Origin: Dryococelus australis
Lineage: Eukaryota > Arthropoda > Insecta > Phasmatodea > Phasmatidae
DNA length: 64,000 nucleotides
NCBI GenBank assembly: GCA_029891345.1
Contig: CM056997.1
Coordinates: 213,009,212-213,073,211, forward strand
Reading direction: 5' to 3'
A model generated the notes under the pieces. It worked only from the letters and a program-made list of their open reading frames with translations. It did no database searches and had not been told where the DNA came from. This document shows positions 1 to 11,985 of this stretch, piece by piece. The stretch's first letter is position 1. Each line of letters opens with the position of its first letter. The translations under genes were made by a program, and so were the position numbers.

Positions 1-505
1 TTTCACAGACATTTGCTTGTGCGCCATATATGAAATTCCGTAAGTCATTTTGTGTAAAATAGCCCACAATTTCCCACATGATGATGCCCAACTATCAGAA
101 ATGAACCATTATACGATGCGAGGGCTTTATGTGCAAACATGATCTTATAATCATACTCTTTGGCATTCATCAGCAACATGTATTTTACATACTCCAAGAT
201 GCCAGTGGGTGTTTCACTGATGTTTGCTTGTGTGAAACATATGAAATTCCGTTAGTCATTTTGTGATAAGTGGCCCATAATCGGCCACATGATGAAGCCC
301 AACTATCAGAATTGAACCTGTTTACCGCGTTAGGGCTTTAGGTGGAAAAATTATCGTATTTTCATACACTTTGGCATACATCAGACATATGTTTTCCACA
401 TATTCTAAGATGACAATGGGTGATTCACTGATGTTTGCTTGTGGGCCATACATTAAGTACTGTCGATCATTTTGAGTTTAATGGCCCACATATAAAATAC
501 GGCCC
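1..505. repeat. 211-bp satellite, two full copies plus a partial third
   Basis: Copies start at 1, 212 and 423, an exact 211-bp spacing. Each opens with a ttcac(a/t)gatgtttgcttgtg-like stretch, followed by a shared catatgaaattccgt-like block and a shared gcccaactatcagaa block. The copies differ by scattered substitutions, so this is an old, diverged array. It runs off the left edge of the window, so the true copy number is unknown. The third copy loses similarity near 500. Confidence 0.85.
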
Positions 506-1484
506 AAGCAAATACAGCCACTATTGTTCATGTGGTCTTATTGTGTACTACATAAGAAACCACTTGCAATCATGTGGGCGAACATGTACCACCTGTGCCA
601 ACAGTTATCTGCTTGTTGTTTGCTACTTGGGCTGGTACGTCCTCCCAGACCTCTTCGCTCGCTCGGGCTGCTTCTTTTCCGGGCGCCGGGACGCCATGCA
701 AGGGTATAGTCAGGAGAGTGTCGTTTGACTGCTGTGTTGTCATCTGGAATGCACCGCTGACAGGTGGCAGAGGCGCCACAATTGCAACCTTCTCGCTGCC
801 TTTTTCTTGTTGTTTCCGAATCTCTGTTGTGCGTCTGGGCGCTTGGCGTCGGTGCAGCTGACGCTCTCAGGGTTGAGTTTTCTGTCGGGGCGCTGAGCGC
901 GCTCTGGGTTAAAATGCGTTCGTAGGCAGTGGTGGAGCTGTTGGTATAGTACCCCACACTTCTTCCTGGAACGCTTGAGCGTTTGCGTGCGTTAATTGAA
1001 ACCATATTCAGTTTTTGTTTGCCTAGCAACTATGTTATTTTCCGCATAATTTATTAATTGGACCGATATTATTGCCCTCTGCGTGGTTTCGTCGTTTTCC
1101 GCTCGTGAACAGCGCCCGAGGCGACCTCCTAGTCACGCTCTCGTTCCCCTTCTACACTCCTTGCTTCTCTCTCTCTACCCTTCCACACTCTGCTTGCGTC
1201 TCATGTTCAAGCCTAGATTTTTGTGAGCGAATATTCGACGGGCACTTCTTGTCTGTGTCATGCCCATGGAAGTAGCAATCAGCTGATCTTAATAATGATA
1301 CTCAGATAGACCGTTATGGTGCACAACTATACTAGAGTTCGAGCTTCTCCGTCGCAGCTTGATCAGTACAACAAATGCTAAAGTAATATCTGATTTTTAT
1401 TTAACATTCAGTGTAGGTAATATTCTTGTAATGCTGGGTGAGAAGCGTGATTTGAGGGCGTAGCGCTAAGTGCTGACAGTAACT
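506..1484. other. Unassigned GC-richer stretch
   Basis: This stretch is richer in G+C and CpG than its surroundings. The longest open frame is on the minus strand at 538-1029 (163 codons). Its translation is basic and rich in Ser, Arg and Thr, has no motif I recognise, and overlaps equally open frames on the other strand, as high G+C would produce by chance. It could be a promoter or untranslated exon region, but nothing in the sequence proves it. Confidence 0.3.
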
Positions 1485-1990
1485 AGATAATGCGGGGGGT
1501 TGTGCAGCACACTTTTCCCGGAAATTTTCACTAAACGTACAAGAAAAAAGTAACATGAAATATTTCACGTTATTTTTAACGACAGTAAAAGAAAAATATT
1601 AAAAACTCAAAATCTAAAATTCAATGAAAACCAGGTCAAAATCAAGCAAATTTAAGCTAAAATCAAGCAAGTTTCTCGTTTTAAAGCTGCATTTCCAGGT
1701 TTATATAAACGACAATGTTCTATTAACAAAACAAGCAATTTTCATCGAAAATAGAGCAATTTAATCTCAAAATCAACGAAATTTTACAATATTTCACAAA
1801 ATAGGGTGCAGAACATTTCATACTATAAAAACAAGCAATTTCCATCGAAAATCAAGCAATATTATCCCAAAACGAAGCAAATTTACAATTTTTACAAAAT
1901 AGACATTTGAATTTTTTCAGTATAAAAATTAAGCAATTTTAAGCTAAAAACAAGCAAATTTAAGCTAAACTCAAATTAAATATTAAAAAG
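1485..1990 (+). repeat. Left terminal inverted repeat of element A
   Basis: The first 130 bases mirror 8125-8253 with gaps: both read, from the tip inward, GATAATGCGGG, then GCAGCACA, a CCGG(A/C)AA block, and an aagaaaaaagtaac-like block. Further in, the repeat consists of loosely tandem aaaatcaagcaa and aatttaagctaaa words repeated many times at irregular spacing. The inner edge is not sharp; about 500 bp is my estimate. Confidence 0.75.
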
Positions 1991-2581
1991 ATAATCGATA
2001 GTTTAAAAATAATAGAAAATTTTCATTTTTAAGAGAATTATAAATTATTTGTAGTTTTTCCATCATTTATATGTTATAAATAACCTGTTTCTAATTTATT
2101 AATTTTAAACAATTTTTATCATGTATATTTACCTTACGATCTGGTAAAGTAATTTTATATTTACCACCTAGAATACAATTAATATTTTCCCAAATTTAGA
2201 TTCTTATAATTGAAATTGGGACCCAGCTCATTTTTATTTATTTTTAGGTCATGTAGTTTAGTCAATCAAATGAATAGTTTAACTTTCTGAGCAGCGATTC
2301 CAGTTTTGCGTTAATTTAAAAGGAAAAAAAGTTTTAATAACAGAAAATTTAATTTAATTTTTATTTAATTATTTTTAATTTAATTTTAATTTTAATTTTA
2401 TTATTATTTTAGTTTTCTATTAGCATTTTTATTTTACTATAATTTTTATTTTATTTTTTAATTTTATTATTATTTTAATTTTATCAAAATAAGTTCTTTA
2501 TTATTATATTTCTTTTCTTTTAAATAAGCACAAAAATGGAATCACCGCTCAACTTAAAAATGTAAAATAATACCCTAACGA

Positions 2582-3000
2582 AGCAAATGTAAAAAGTGTG
2601 GCAAATTATTAAACATAGAAAAATTTTACTACCATAAAACAAATAACTATAGACTTTATAACAACTGTAAAAAAATGTGGCATTGAAAACACCCAAAATC
2701 AATTTGTGTTAAAAGGGGAGAAAGTATTGTCTGAATGTGGAAAATATATTTGTGTTGCATATCTCAAAGAACATTAAGATACTAAATCACACAATGTGTT
2801 GGTAGATATTCTAAATCAAATTAAACACGATAATTACCCAACAAAACATGTAGCGTATGTAATGAGAATAAATATATAAAATTATTTTCAGTTCATGCAA
2901 GAAATAGGAACAAACATAGAACAATCGTATTAGTGAATATAATAAGAACTATCGTCATAACAAGAAACTTACCGAACTTAAAGAGAAGGGACACCTTTTA
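2582..3000 (+). pseudogene. Zinc-finger-like relic upstream of the polymerase
   Basis: One frame at 2582-2691 encodes a CKKC pair and, about 26 residues later, a C-x4-H ending, i.e. a probable zinc ribbon that has lost its last cysteine. From about 2920 a Lys/Asn/Tyr-rich basic segment follows in another frame. Cys-rich modules like this occur near polymerase genes in Polinton-like elements, so I read it as an N-terminal or neighbouring gene of element A. Several stops interrupt it. The assignment is weak. Confidence 0.35.
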
Positions 3001-3261
3001 AAACACAACCAAATGTAAGTTAGTCAGTTAATACGATTTCACTTATTATCAATAATTTAAACATTTTATAGATTAAATTTTCTAATAAATTTTCTCTTTT
3101 TTATAGCTATTCATTGCCTCTATAAAATTTAAAAGCTTTACAATGTTTTTCTTCGTAAATAAACATTGAAAATTGTCAGCGGACAATATTGCAGTTGAGT
3201 TGGGTAAGAATACAGTGCGCGAGCTGAGTAATATAGGTAGAGATTAAATAATAATAGATAT

Positions 3262-6200
3262 TTGCATAATCTAAGGAAAGGTAATTTAATTAGACTTTGG
3301 TATACTCTAAGGAAAGACGATTTAATTACAGATATTATACCATTTATTATTTACGAGCCAAGAAAAAAAGACTTTGCAAATTTACCATTTTCATATGTCA
3401 ATATCGAACAATTATATTCAAAAGGTAGAAATGAATTTAAAGTGTCATTTACATTCTCTAATAATTGATTTGTTAACCCTAGAAATTAAAGTAAGAGGAT
3501 ATCTGAATGGATAACAAAGAACCATTTTACAAATTTACTTTACAGAAGCCAATAACAATGAATTATATAAGCGAGACAAAGAATAATTAAAATAAATATT
3601 CTCCTATTCTACTAACATATCATCAGCAAAAGAAATAGAAAAAACAATAAAAATTATATATTTAATAAAGCTTTTCAAGGTAGGATATCAACACGTAATA
3701 TTGAAAATAACTTTAATTTACTAAAGCTAGATAATTTTTATTTCCAGTAAAATTAAGGTTTTTGCGATATTACGTGATCATCTTAGAACATTTAGAGGGC
3801 TGAAAACTAGCATTAAGTATATACCAAATGTAGCAAGCGGGAAAATAATCAAGTAGAATTATTTACACTTCAGTCATTTAATCATAGAATATTAAACAAA
3901 GGAGAGTTTATAAAGATTTATAAAATTATAAATCAGGAATTACTTACACAATTATCTGAATTTCAAAGAAGAGGTTCAGGATGGACTTTAGATAGTGCAG
4001 TTGGAATAAAATGAGATATAAATAAGTGTAATCCATTAAATGGAGCATCATATATTTAACTACCAGAAGCAATTAAAAATAAAAAAAGCATGCATAAATG
4101 TGATTTGTTTGGGCAGTAAAACCTGCATTGTTTTCAGCATAAAAAGATCCACAAAGTGTATCTAAATATAAAAACGTGAGGCTTGATATAGATAAAGCAA
4201 CAGATCAATATGAATGTCATTTTAAAATTGATAATAGACCAAAAGTAGAAAATCAAATTGATACATCTATAAATGTATACTCTATTGAAGATGAGTCTAC
4301 AGTGTATCCAACAAAAATAACAAAAAAATAAAAAGGAAAATCTTTTAAATTTAATTTAATTCAAAGATGATAAAAATTTGCATTATTGTTGGATAAATGA
4401 TTTATCGAAACTGCTTTTTTGCACAAAAAATAATCATAAAAGTAAAACTTATATATGTGATACGTTTCTTCAATTATTTTATTCTCAAGAAAGATTACAT
4501 AAACATATAGAAGATTGCTCTAAATATTAATCAGTAAGAATCACTTTACCTTCGGAAGTAAAGCAAATATCTTTCAAAAATTATAAACATACAATAAAGG
4601 TTCCTTTCGCAATATATGCCAATTTTGAATAAATTCTAAAGAAAATTTCAACCACCAAACCAAAAAGAACTAAATAAATTTAAATTAATACAAAACTATC
4701 CAGTTTTAACAGAAGATGATATTGACAATGGTCTTTATATGGAGATGCTAAACAAATTTATAAAATGACAAATGATTAATTAAATAACATTGATTGAAGA
4801 TAAAAAATGAAATGTATACTATAAAGCATCAGTTACATGAAGCTTCTGTTTTTTTATTATATTGGATGTAAATATGGTAATTATAAACCACCAGCTATAT
4901 ATCGGGTCCAAATGCACATAAGATGTTTATACATTGATAAAAAAGAAGAAGAATTGGTAATTATATTTACAAATTGAACCAACGCATTCATTAACAAAAG
5001 AACAAAAAATGTTATATAATAGATATAAAAAATGTACTGTATGCGAATGAGAATATACGAAGGACAATAAAATTACATCATAATGATCACATAACAAGAA
5101 AATTCATTAGCCCAGTAAGTAATGATTGCAATCTACACTTAAAACTACCCAATTTTGTTTCAATTTATTTCCATAACTCAGCGGGTTATGATGTTCACTT
5201 ATTTATTAAAGAGTTAGGATATGATGATAAAAATATATATTTAATTGCGAATAACGAAGAAGAGTTTATTACTTTATAGAAAACCACACGAAATTTAAAA
5301 ATTAATTTTATACACACATTTAAATTTATGGCCAGTAGTTTAGATACAATATCATATAATTTAACTAAAGATCAAATTAAACATACTCAAAAAAATTTTC
5401 CAATAGTTAAAAGTAGATTTAGTAACTAGAAAAGAACTAGAAACTGAACGTCCACCAAAGAGTTAATTTTACAACAAATTAAGTGAATGTGATATAACTG
5501 GCGATGATTATGAACATGCAAAGTGTGTACGGAATCCATTTAATATAAAACATCTTGAGGAATAACATGATTTATATTTAAAAAGTGATGTATTATTCTT
5601 AGCAGATGTGTTAAAAATTTCAGAGATACATGTATTCATGCATATTACTTAGATCCCATGTGGTATTTTACAGCACCAGGAATATCTCAGGATGCAATGT
5701 TAATAATTACTAAACAACCACTAGATTTATTACAAAACTGTGATATGATTTTAATGATTGAAAAAGGAATTAGAAGTGGAATATCGCAATGTTGTAAGCG
5801 ATATGTTAAAGCCAGTAACAAATATTTAGAAGATTTTTATCCAAATCAAGAGTCCAACTATTTAGCATATCTCGATGCTAATAATTTATATGGTTGGGCA
5901 ATGACACAATATTTACCATATGGTGGTTTTGACTGGGTTTATTATACATTAAATTATTTGGATTACTGGAAAAAAAAAATTGGATTTGGAGGATGATTCT
6001 TAGTATGGTTATATATTAGAAGTTATTTTAAAATATCCAAAACAACTGCATAAATTACATAAAGATCTTCCATTTTGTCCGGAAAATTGGTAGTTCCAGG
6101 AAAATATCAGTCTAAATGATTAACAACTTTAGATAATAAACAACAGCATGTACATCGCTATCGTAATTTGAAAAGGTTTTTAAATAATTTGTTTAAAACT

Positions 6201-6609
6201 TACTAAAATACACAGAATATTGGCGTTTGATCAGTTAGATTGGCTGAAAAAGTATATATATTTAAATAAAGAGATGATAACTAATGCAACAAACGAATTT
6301 GAAAAAGCGTTTTATAAGTTGATGAATAATTCCGTGTTTGGTAAAACAATGGAAAATATGAGAAACATAGTAGATATAAGATTAGTATCAGATGCAGAAA
6401 AATGTTAAAAATTAGTAGCAAAACCAAATTTTCAAATAATTGCTTTATTTAATGAGAATTTTGCAACCATAAATATGAATAAAACAAGTCTAAAATATAA
6501 TAAGCCTATTCACGCGGGTATGTCAATTTTGGACATGTCGAAAGAATTACTGTATGATTTTCATTATAAAGTAATGAAAGAAAAATATGGAAATAACATT
6601 GAATTATGC
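3262..6609 (+). pseudogene. polB: Decayed protein-primed family B DNA polymerase
   Basis: Fragments in all three plus frames line up in order with the type B, protein-primed DNA polymerases of Polintons and adintoviruses. An N-terminal section (3262-4130) includes SGWTLD and a CNPLNGASYI segment. The exonuclease-like section includes LPNFVSIYFHNSAGYDVHLF (about 5140-5205). Palm motif A is YLDANNLYGWAM, with the catalytic Asp codon at 5874. Motif B is [10 protein letters not shown] at 6316-6345. The C motif (DTD type) is missing: the frame leaves polymerase sequence near 6607, and a different gene begins. The longest open piece is 112 codons, so it cannot make an enzyme. Identity as PolB is firm; frame boundaries are approximate. 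Confidence 0.85.
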
Positions 6610-7300
6610 GATCGAGATACTGGTAAAATTGTTATTGAAAAATTAGAAATTATGTGACCTATTATTGAATATGAATCTAATATAGCCATTGCAATTAAAG
6701 AAAAAAATTACAAAGATTCAAAAATTCCTATTAGGTTTGATTATTGGCAATTTTTAGAAAAAGCAGTTCCTGCTGGTTCAAATGTTTTTTTAATTTGATA
6801 TAAAATATCAGTTTAATAACTTACAATTTGATATGTCCGATAGCATAAACACGCCACTATGTTTTATCATTGCAACGTAAGAAATATTTAAGTTAAAAAC
6901 GGTAGAAATGAAATTTTTCGTCGAGAAAACTGGAATATGGACATTGAAAACGGTCTTTGTCTTAAACAATTTCTTGCTTATAATGATTTTAGAAATTCAA
7001 AAACCAAACTAGATACCAACTATAGAAATAATAAACTTTATTATAAACCAACTGTAAACTTTGATGGTGATATTAATTACTATTAATTTTGGGGTCGAAG
7101 ACTATTATATGTTATACATTGTTTATATAGAAAACTACTGTAGTTAAAGAAAAAATTAATATAAAATTAGTGTTGATTTTAATAAAAAAAGTTGAAGCAG
7201 GTACAGTTTGCAATGTTGTTATAATTAGTAAAAGAAACATTACTTATGATTATTTGAAAGAAATAATTACTGAAGATATTCAATTTTTTTAAATTAATGG
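6610..7300 (+). pseudogene. 3' part of a double-jelly-roll capsid-like gene (element A)
   Basis: Directly after the polymerase fragment the frame reads GKIVIEKLEIM, then after a stop SKIPIRFDYWQFLEKAVPAG, then FYHCNVRNI, NGRNEIF, FLAYNDFRNSKTKLDTNYRN and LYYKPTVNFDGDINYY. This order of Trp/Phe-rich, HCNV-N, Tyr-rich and closing segments is what I know from the C-terminal half of the capsid-like proteins encoded by insect Polinton/adintovirus relics, and it recurs at 8780-9500 and, more distantly, at 57281-58490. The N-terminal half is absent here. Frameshifts and stops are frequent. The capsid name is by family recognition, not by search. Confidence 0.6.
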
Positions 7301-7744
7301 ATGGAAGAATAAACAAAATGTTTCGATATTTTAATACAATATTTTAGACTTATAGTTGAGTGGTTATATTTAAAAGTTTTACTAATTTTTAGACATATAC
7401 ATAAATTATCTGATCAAATGAAAAGCAATTTTCATAATTCTAAATGAATTTTTTCTTTCTCTTAATAAATTTATTTTATTTATGAATAAAATAAAAATGC
7501 CTTTCTTTCCATGCAGTTTGACTAACATTTTAAAAGGTGGTAGTGGCTTAAGGCCTCCTTCCTAAAGATTAGATAATGGATCTGAAGATCTTAAAAATAT
7601 GGTTCGCAAATTTAATTCAAATTTACAAAGCTTACATTATCAATCTTAGAAAACATAGACGATAAAAATTCGAGAAATAGGTGAAAATCTAGAGCAAATA
7701 GAAGTTTTTAAAAAATTTGTAGAGCTTCGAATATAAATGGTAAA
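7301..7744. other. Non-coding interior of element A before the right TIR
   Basis: AT-rich DNA between the end of the capsid-like relic and the right terminal repeat. No ORF of note. A stretch near 7490-7640 has a few open codons (LKGGSGLRPPS-like) but no family I recognise. Confidence 0.4.
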
Positions 7745-8253
7745 GAATAATAAGATATTATTTCACTTGATTTTAGCTAATTTTTGCTGTGTTTTATCGT
7801 AAATATGCTTAATTTTGAGTATGAAAATTCCGATTGCCTATTTTGGAAAAATGCAAAATTTGCTTGATTTTGGCGTAAAATAGCTTGATTTTCGATTAAA
7901 ATTGCTTGTTGTTATAGTATCAAACGTTCTGCACGTCATTTTGGTGAAATGTTGTAAAATTTCCTTGATTTTGGGTTTAAATTGCTTGATTTTCAATGGA
8001 AATTGCCTGTTTTTTGAATAGAAAATGTTCAATCTAGAAACATGAAAAAGTAGTTCGAAAACAAGAAATTTGCTGGATTTTAACTTAAATTTGCTTGATT
8101 TTGATCGTCTTTCATCAAATTTCAGATTTTGAGTGTTTAATTTTTTCTTGTACTTTCGTAAAAAATAACAGGAAATAGTTATTGTTACTTTTTCCTTGTT
8201 CTTTTAGCAGAAATTGCCGGAAAAAATGTGCTGCGCTAGCTCCCGCATTATCT
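7745..8253 (-). repeat. Right terminal inverted repeat of element A
   Basis: Reverse complement of the left repeat. Toward the tip it shows the same series of landmarks: cttgatttt words, a ttactttttccttgt block (compare acaagaaaaaagtaac at the left), ccggaa-like and gtgctgc blocks, then CCCGCATTATCT ending at 8253. The interior again holds many gcttgattttnnnnntaaaattg-like words. Confidence 0.75.
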
Positions 8254-8324
8254 ATCTATTGTTGGCCCTTAGTGAATTACCACTGTAGTAATTTTTGGTA
8301 AACTGTTAGATTGTTTTAGATATT

Positions 8325-9560
8325 TTGGGTTGGTTACTCCTTTTGGAGATTTGTAGATACATTTTAATATTTTTTAAGCGTGTAGAGAATGTGAGTTTGA
8401 TAATTTTGAGAAACGAAATGGCTCGTTTAACATTTATCACGATTTGCCACGAGCCTAGTTCCAATTCGCTCTGCGTCACGGACATGTTATTGAGGCTGTT
8501 GATAATCCAGGAATAACTTCGACAATTATGAATATTTTGCTAAGATCGCCAGGTGAACAAAATTATTTACAAGCTACCGGTGTTGATAGTAAATTTCGAG
8601 TAAAATCTGTTCGTTGTGATAAAATAAATGAAGTAATGTATCCATTAAGATATTTGTTTGGATATATTTGCTATAACAATGAAGTTTATTGGAAAGGTGG
8701 CTATAAAATAATTTTTGTTTTAGAAATTCATCTGATAACAGTTGTGTATTTGTTTATGAAACAAAAAATGTAAATTGTGCGATTGATAAAACTGATGCTG
8801 ATCCAGGTACAATTGTTATTGAAAAATTAGAACTTATGTTGGCCATTGTTGAATTGGAAGCTAACACATCAATTACAATTAAAGAAAAAAATATATAAAA
8901 ACCCTAAAATTCATATTGGTTTAATGTATTGGCAATTTTTAGAAAAAGATATTCCTGCTGGGGCAACTGTTTTTAACTTTGATATAAAAGATAATTTTGC
9001 CTGATTTTGTAATTGTGGGTTTCCAAACTAATAGATAAAATCGCGCCGAGCAATATGTGCACGCTTAAATGTTTGATCATTGTAATGTAAGGAATATTTT
9101 TGTTAAAAATTGTGGAAATGAAATTTTCCCAGAAGAAAATTTGAATCTAGATATTGAAAAAGATCTTCGTCTTAAAACGTTTCTGAAATTTAATGATATT
9201 AGAAAATCCAGAACAAAATGAGATATTACATGTAGAAATAATGAACTTTATTATAAGCCAACTACAAACTATCATGGCGATATCAATTATTATTTATTTT
9301 GGGGACGAAGACCTTTATATGTTATTGAGTGCCTATATAGAAAAACAGCAGTAGTTAAAAGATAAAACAAATATTAAAATTAGTGTATATTTTAAAAAAG
9401 CTATTAAGGTTAATACAATTTGTAATGTTTTATTAGCCAACAAAATTTAACTTATGATTATTTGGAGAAAAAAAAAATATCACTGAATATGTATAAATTT
9501 TATTAGATGGATCATGAAAACTATTTTACAGAAACAAGTAATTGTTTCGATATTTTAATA
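8325..9560 (+). pseudogene. Second, partial capsid-like gene copy (element A')
   Basis: From about 8780 this repeats the 3' part of the element A capsid-like gene in the same orientation: GTIVIEKLEL corresponds to GKIVIEKLEI, FDHCNVRNIFVKN to FYHCNVRNI, and ELYYKPTTNYHGDINYY to the element A segment. It extends further upstream than copy A: the ORF at 8528-8773 (81 codons, with a KSVRCDKINEVMYP segment) and a VIVGFQTNR segment near 9020 are capsid-like parts missing from A. It differs from A at many positions, so it is not a recent duplication. Stops occur throughout. Confidence 0.6.
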
Positions 9561-10200
9561 CAATTTTTTATATATTTGCTTGAGTTGTTTATCATTTTTT
9601 TAAAATCTGAGTGAAATTTTTTTTTATTTCTCTTGTGTTTACATGTAAACATGTTTTATATATCAGTAGACGACTATTGCAGGTATTAGCACAGGTCAAT
9701 AATTTAAATCAAATTAACGCAAATTTCTCACTTTGAAGCAACTTTTTTCAATTTCTTCTGAGAACATGAATCGTCTGTTCAATTTCACCCCCCAAAATCA
9801 AGACAATTTGACCCAAAATCAAGATAATTTGACCAAAATCTGCATTCTCAATTAAGCGCACTTCTTTTTAAAACATACTATGTTCTGTCTTTGATCAGTG
9901 GTCAATTTTCTTGGTGAATTTGGCTAAATTTAGGTCAAAAAGGCAAATATTTACTTCAAATTTGAAAAAAAAATATCAGAAGAATAGTATGCAAATTATT
10001 GGAATTTGATCAGAAATATGATGATTTAGCTCGGAAATTAGTCTTTAAAGAACCACACCCACAGAGGGAACACAAGTTGAATACTGATTATGAGTTGGGC
10101 TTTGAAAAATTTGACGGGAATTAGAAATTTGTTTGAATTTAGCTTGAAATTGCTTGAATTTTAGTTAAATTATTGAATTGCGCCAAGATCTGCAATCGAC
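9561..10200. repeat. TIR-like debris of an A-type element
   Basis: Words typical of the element A terminal repeat reappear: forward caaaatcaaga(c/t)aatttgacc units at 9785-9835, and reversed gcttgaaattgcttgaattttag at 10140-10165. The opposite orientations suggest a collapsed or rearranged pair of ends belonging to the A' copy. No clear terminus is visible. Confidence 0.4.
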
Positions 10201-10405
10201 ATCTGCTACGATTCGTCAAATAACAGTTGAGTAGTACTAACGGGTTATCTAGAAATGATCGTAAAATTATGGACACACTGTTTATTTTCTAACAGACTTT
10301 CAAATTATTTTACACAATTTCCTATGTATTCACACGTAACTTTTCCCTTTTCTGTAAATACGCTAGTTATTCTTCCTTAAATTTGATTTGTTTAAAGTGA
10401 TGATA

Positions 10406-10466
10406 AATAAATATATATATATATACACACACACATACACACAGCAACACTCGCACACACACATCT
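10406..10466. repeat. TA/CA microsatellite
   Basis: A short (TA)n run passes directly into interrupted (CA)n repeats. Compound dinucleotide repeats like this are common in insect non-coding DNA. Confidence 0.85.
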
Positions 10467-11780
10467 TTTTCACTGCGTATGAACAAGCAAAATTTCTTGA
10501 AGTTGTTTTTTAGAGCGCGAGATTGGAATACGACTCAGTAATATTGCGGCCCACGATACAAACAACTACCCTACCAGGTTCTCAATTACGTAAGTTGTGT
10601 GGACGTCTTATTTATGTGTTGGCGACTTTTCAGTTTTCGGCCATGTTATTGCGTCTGTAGTGTTGCAGATGGTCTCGACTACCTTTTGTTGTTTGTAAGT
10701 ATGGCTGTAAGGGACGTAAATATTCTGTCCATATAATTCTAATACATGGGCAAGAGCACTTAGTTTAGCCTCAACGTTGTTCCCCCACGAATCTCAAATA
10801 TGGGTATTACGCACTCTAAAAATATCAAAGAGTGATTTAAATCTGTAGAATTATCTTACTGAGTCTTCGGTTAATTAGCTCGTGTATAGTGACGAATCAG
10901 TGGAATGTAGTTCACTAGGAATCGGAAGAAGTCACCGCTGGAAAAAGTGATTAGCAGCAACTGATAAGTAGAATTGTGTTGATTGAAGAAGAGCCGTAAC
11001 AAAAGATCTGCATTCAAATTCGCTGATTCGGGAGAGATGACTTTTGTATAGCCATCTCTACATGATTTGATGAAAGTGTTTCCGTACAATACCGCATATT
11101 TCTGGGAACATTTCCATGAACATATGAAAATTTTGAACAATGAACCGTTAGTGAATGACGAATTTTCGTAGGGCATGTCGCTGAAGACTGTTCTTGATTA
11201 TTTGATATTTTATGAGACCTGTCAAATAAACGCTATCCTGCAGCTACCTGTCAGAGCTCCTTGAAAATTCAAATCCCTATTTGTGCTCTGATATTCTCTG
11301 TTTAAAACCCTCACCTTTAGGGTAATTTGTTATGATCTATAAAGCAGTGTAAATGAGTAAGTACTTTTATTAAATAACCTTATCAACTTATATCTCAACG
11401 CAAGAATGTTTGTGATGTGACGACATATTAGCCTTTAAAATCCTAAATGTTTGCATTGCAGGTCGTCCTGCCTGCTCCCGATAACCGTTTTCTCTCTGAA
11501 GTTCTGCCTTCTGCCTCGCGAAAGTTCTGTATAGAGGAGCATTATTCCTATAATCTTCCACAAGTTCCCTGTGGTATTTATCACTAGTACAACTGCTATT
11601 ATATGCAAGAGCGCTGTTTAGATCACATGCATTCTGAACATTTCACACAAAAGTGAATTAACATCGCTCTCTGTGCCGAAACATCCCATACACTGTCATA
11701 TAGGCCTAATGATGCAATACTATAAGTATGCCAACTTCGCAGGGAACATGTGGCATTTTTTTTATGCCCGCGAGTAATTT
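10467..11780. other. No gene recognised
   Basis: Mixed-composition DNA. The longest frame (10871-11176, minus, 101 codons) has no recognisable motif and no splice-site or codon-use support, so I leave it out as a gene. No repeat with a partner in this window was noticed. Confidence 0.4.
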
Positions 11781-11789
11781 TGAACAAAA

Positions 11790-11985
11790 ATATGCATTTT
11801 TTAATAATTTAAAATGGCCTATTGACGTCCTCCGGTGTTATGCCTTAAGACTTATCAGGGGATGGCTTATAAACCAACGTAAACTAACACTCATGCCTAA
11901 CATACGATTCGAACCCAGAGCCTCCCGCACCCCAGACCGGCAGCGGCGCACCAACCGACTGCGCCACGGGAGGTTGGCTTGAGCA
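11790..11985 (-). mobile_element. tRNA-headed SINE, minus strand
   Basis: On the minus strand the segment begins with a tRNA-like head: an A box TGGCGCAGTCGGTTGG (11951-11966) and a B box GGTTCGAATCG (11905-11915). Both are RNA polymerase III internal promoter elements. There is no acceptor stem pairing the two ends, so it is not a tRNA gene; CCTCCCG and CGGGAGG pair inside the head instead. About 100 bp of unrelated body follows. It is unlike the SINE family at 33561. Confidence 0.6.

Larger units (their letters stand above)
1485..8253 (+). mobile_element. Polinton/adintovirus-like element A, internally deleted
   Basis: A 6.8-kb unit bounded by inverted terminal repeats that begin AGATAATGCGGG on the left (1485) and end CCCGCATTATCT on the right (8253). 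The AG...CT termini, protein-primed family B DNA polymerase and capsid-like gene all fit a Polinton (Maverick) or adintovirus-like element. Known Polintons are usually 15-20 kb and also carry integrase, ATPase and protease genes, none of which I can see, so this is a deleted derivative. The flanking 6-mers (gtaact left, atctat right) do not match, so no target duplication survives. Everything inside is riddled with stops and frameshifts. Confidence 0.75.

Noticed and set aside
538..1029. 163-codon minus ORF as a host gene
   Set aside because: GC-rich region with open frames on both strands, low-complexity translation, no motif and no splice or start support.
1479..8259. 6-bp target duplication for element A
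   Set aside because: Flanking 6-mers gtaact and atctat differ, and shifting the boundary by one base does not help.
10871..11176. 101-codon minus ORF
   Set aside because: No motif, partner repeat or splice context; length is within chance expectation for this composition.
11903..11975. tRNA gene on the minus strand
   Set aside because: A and B boxes are present, but no acceptor stem or proper anticodon arm can be formed, and unrelated body sequence follows, so it is a SINE head.
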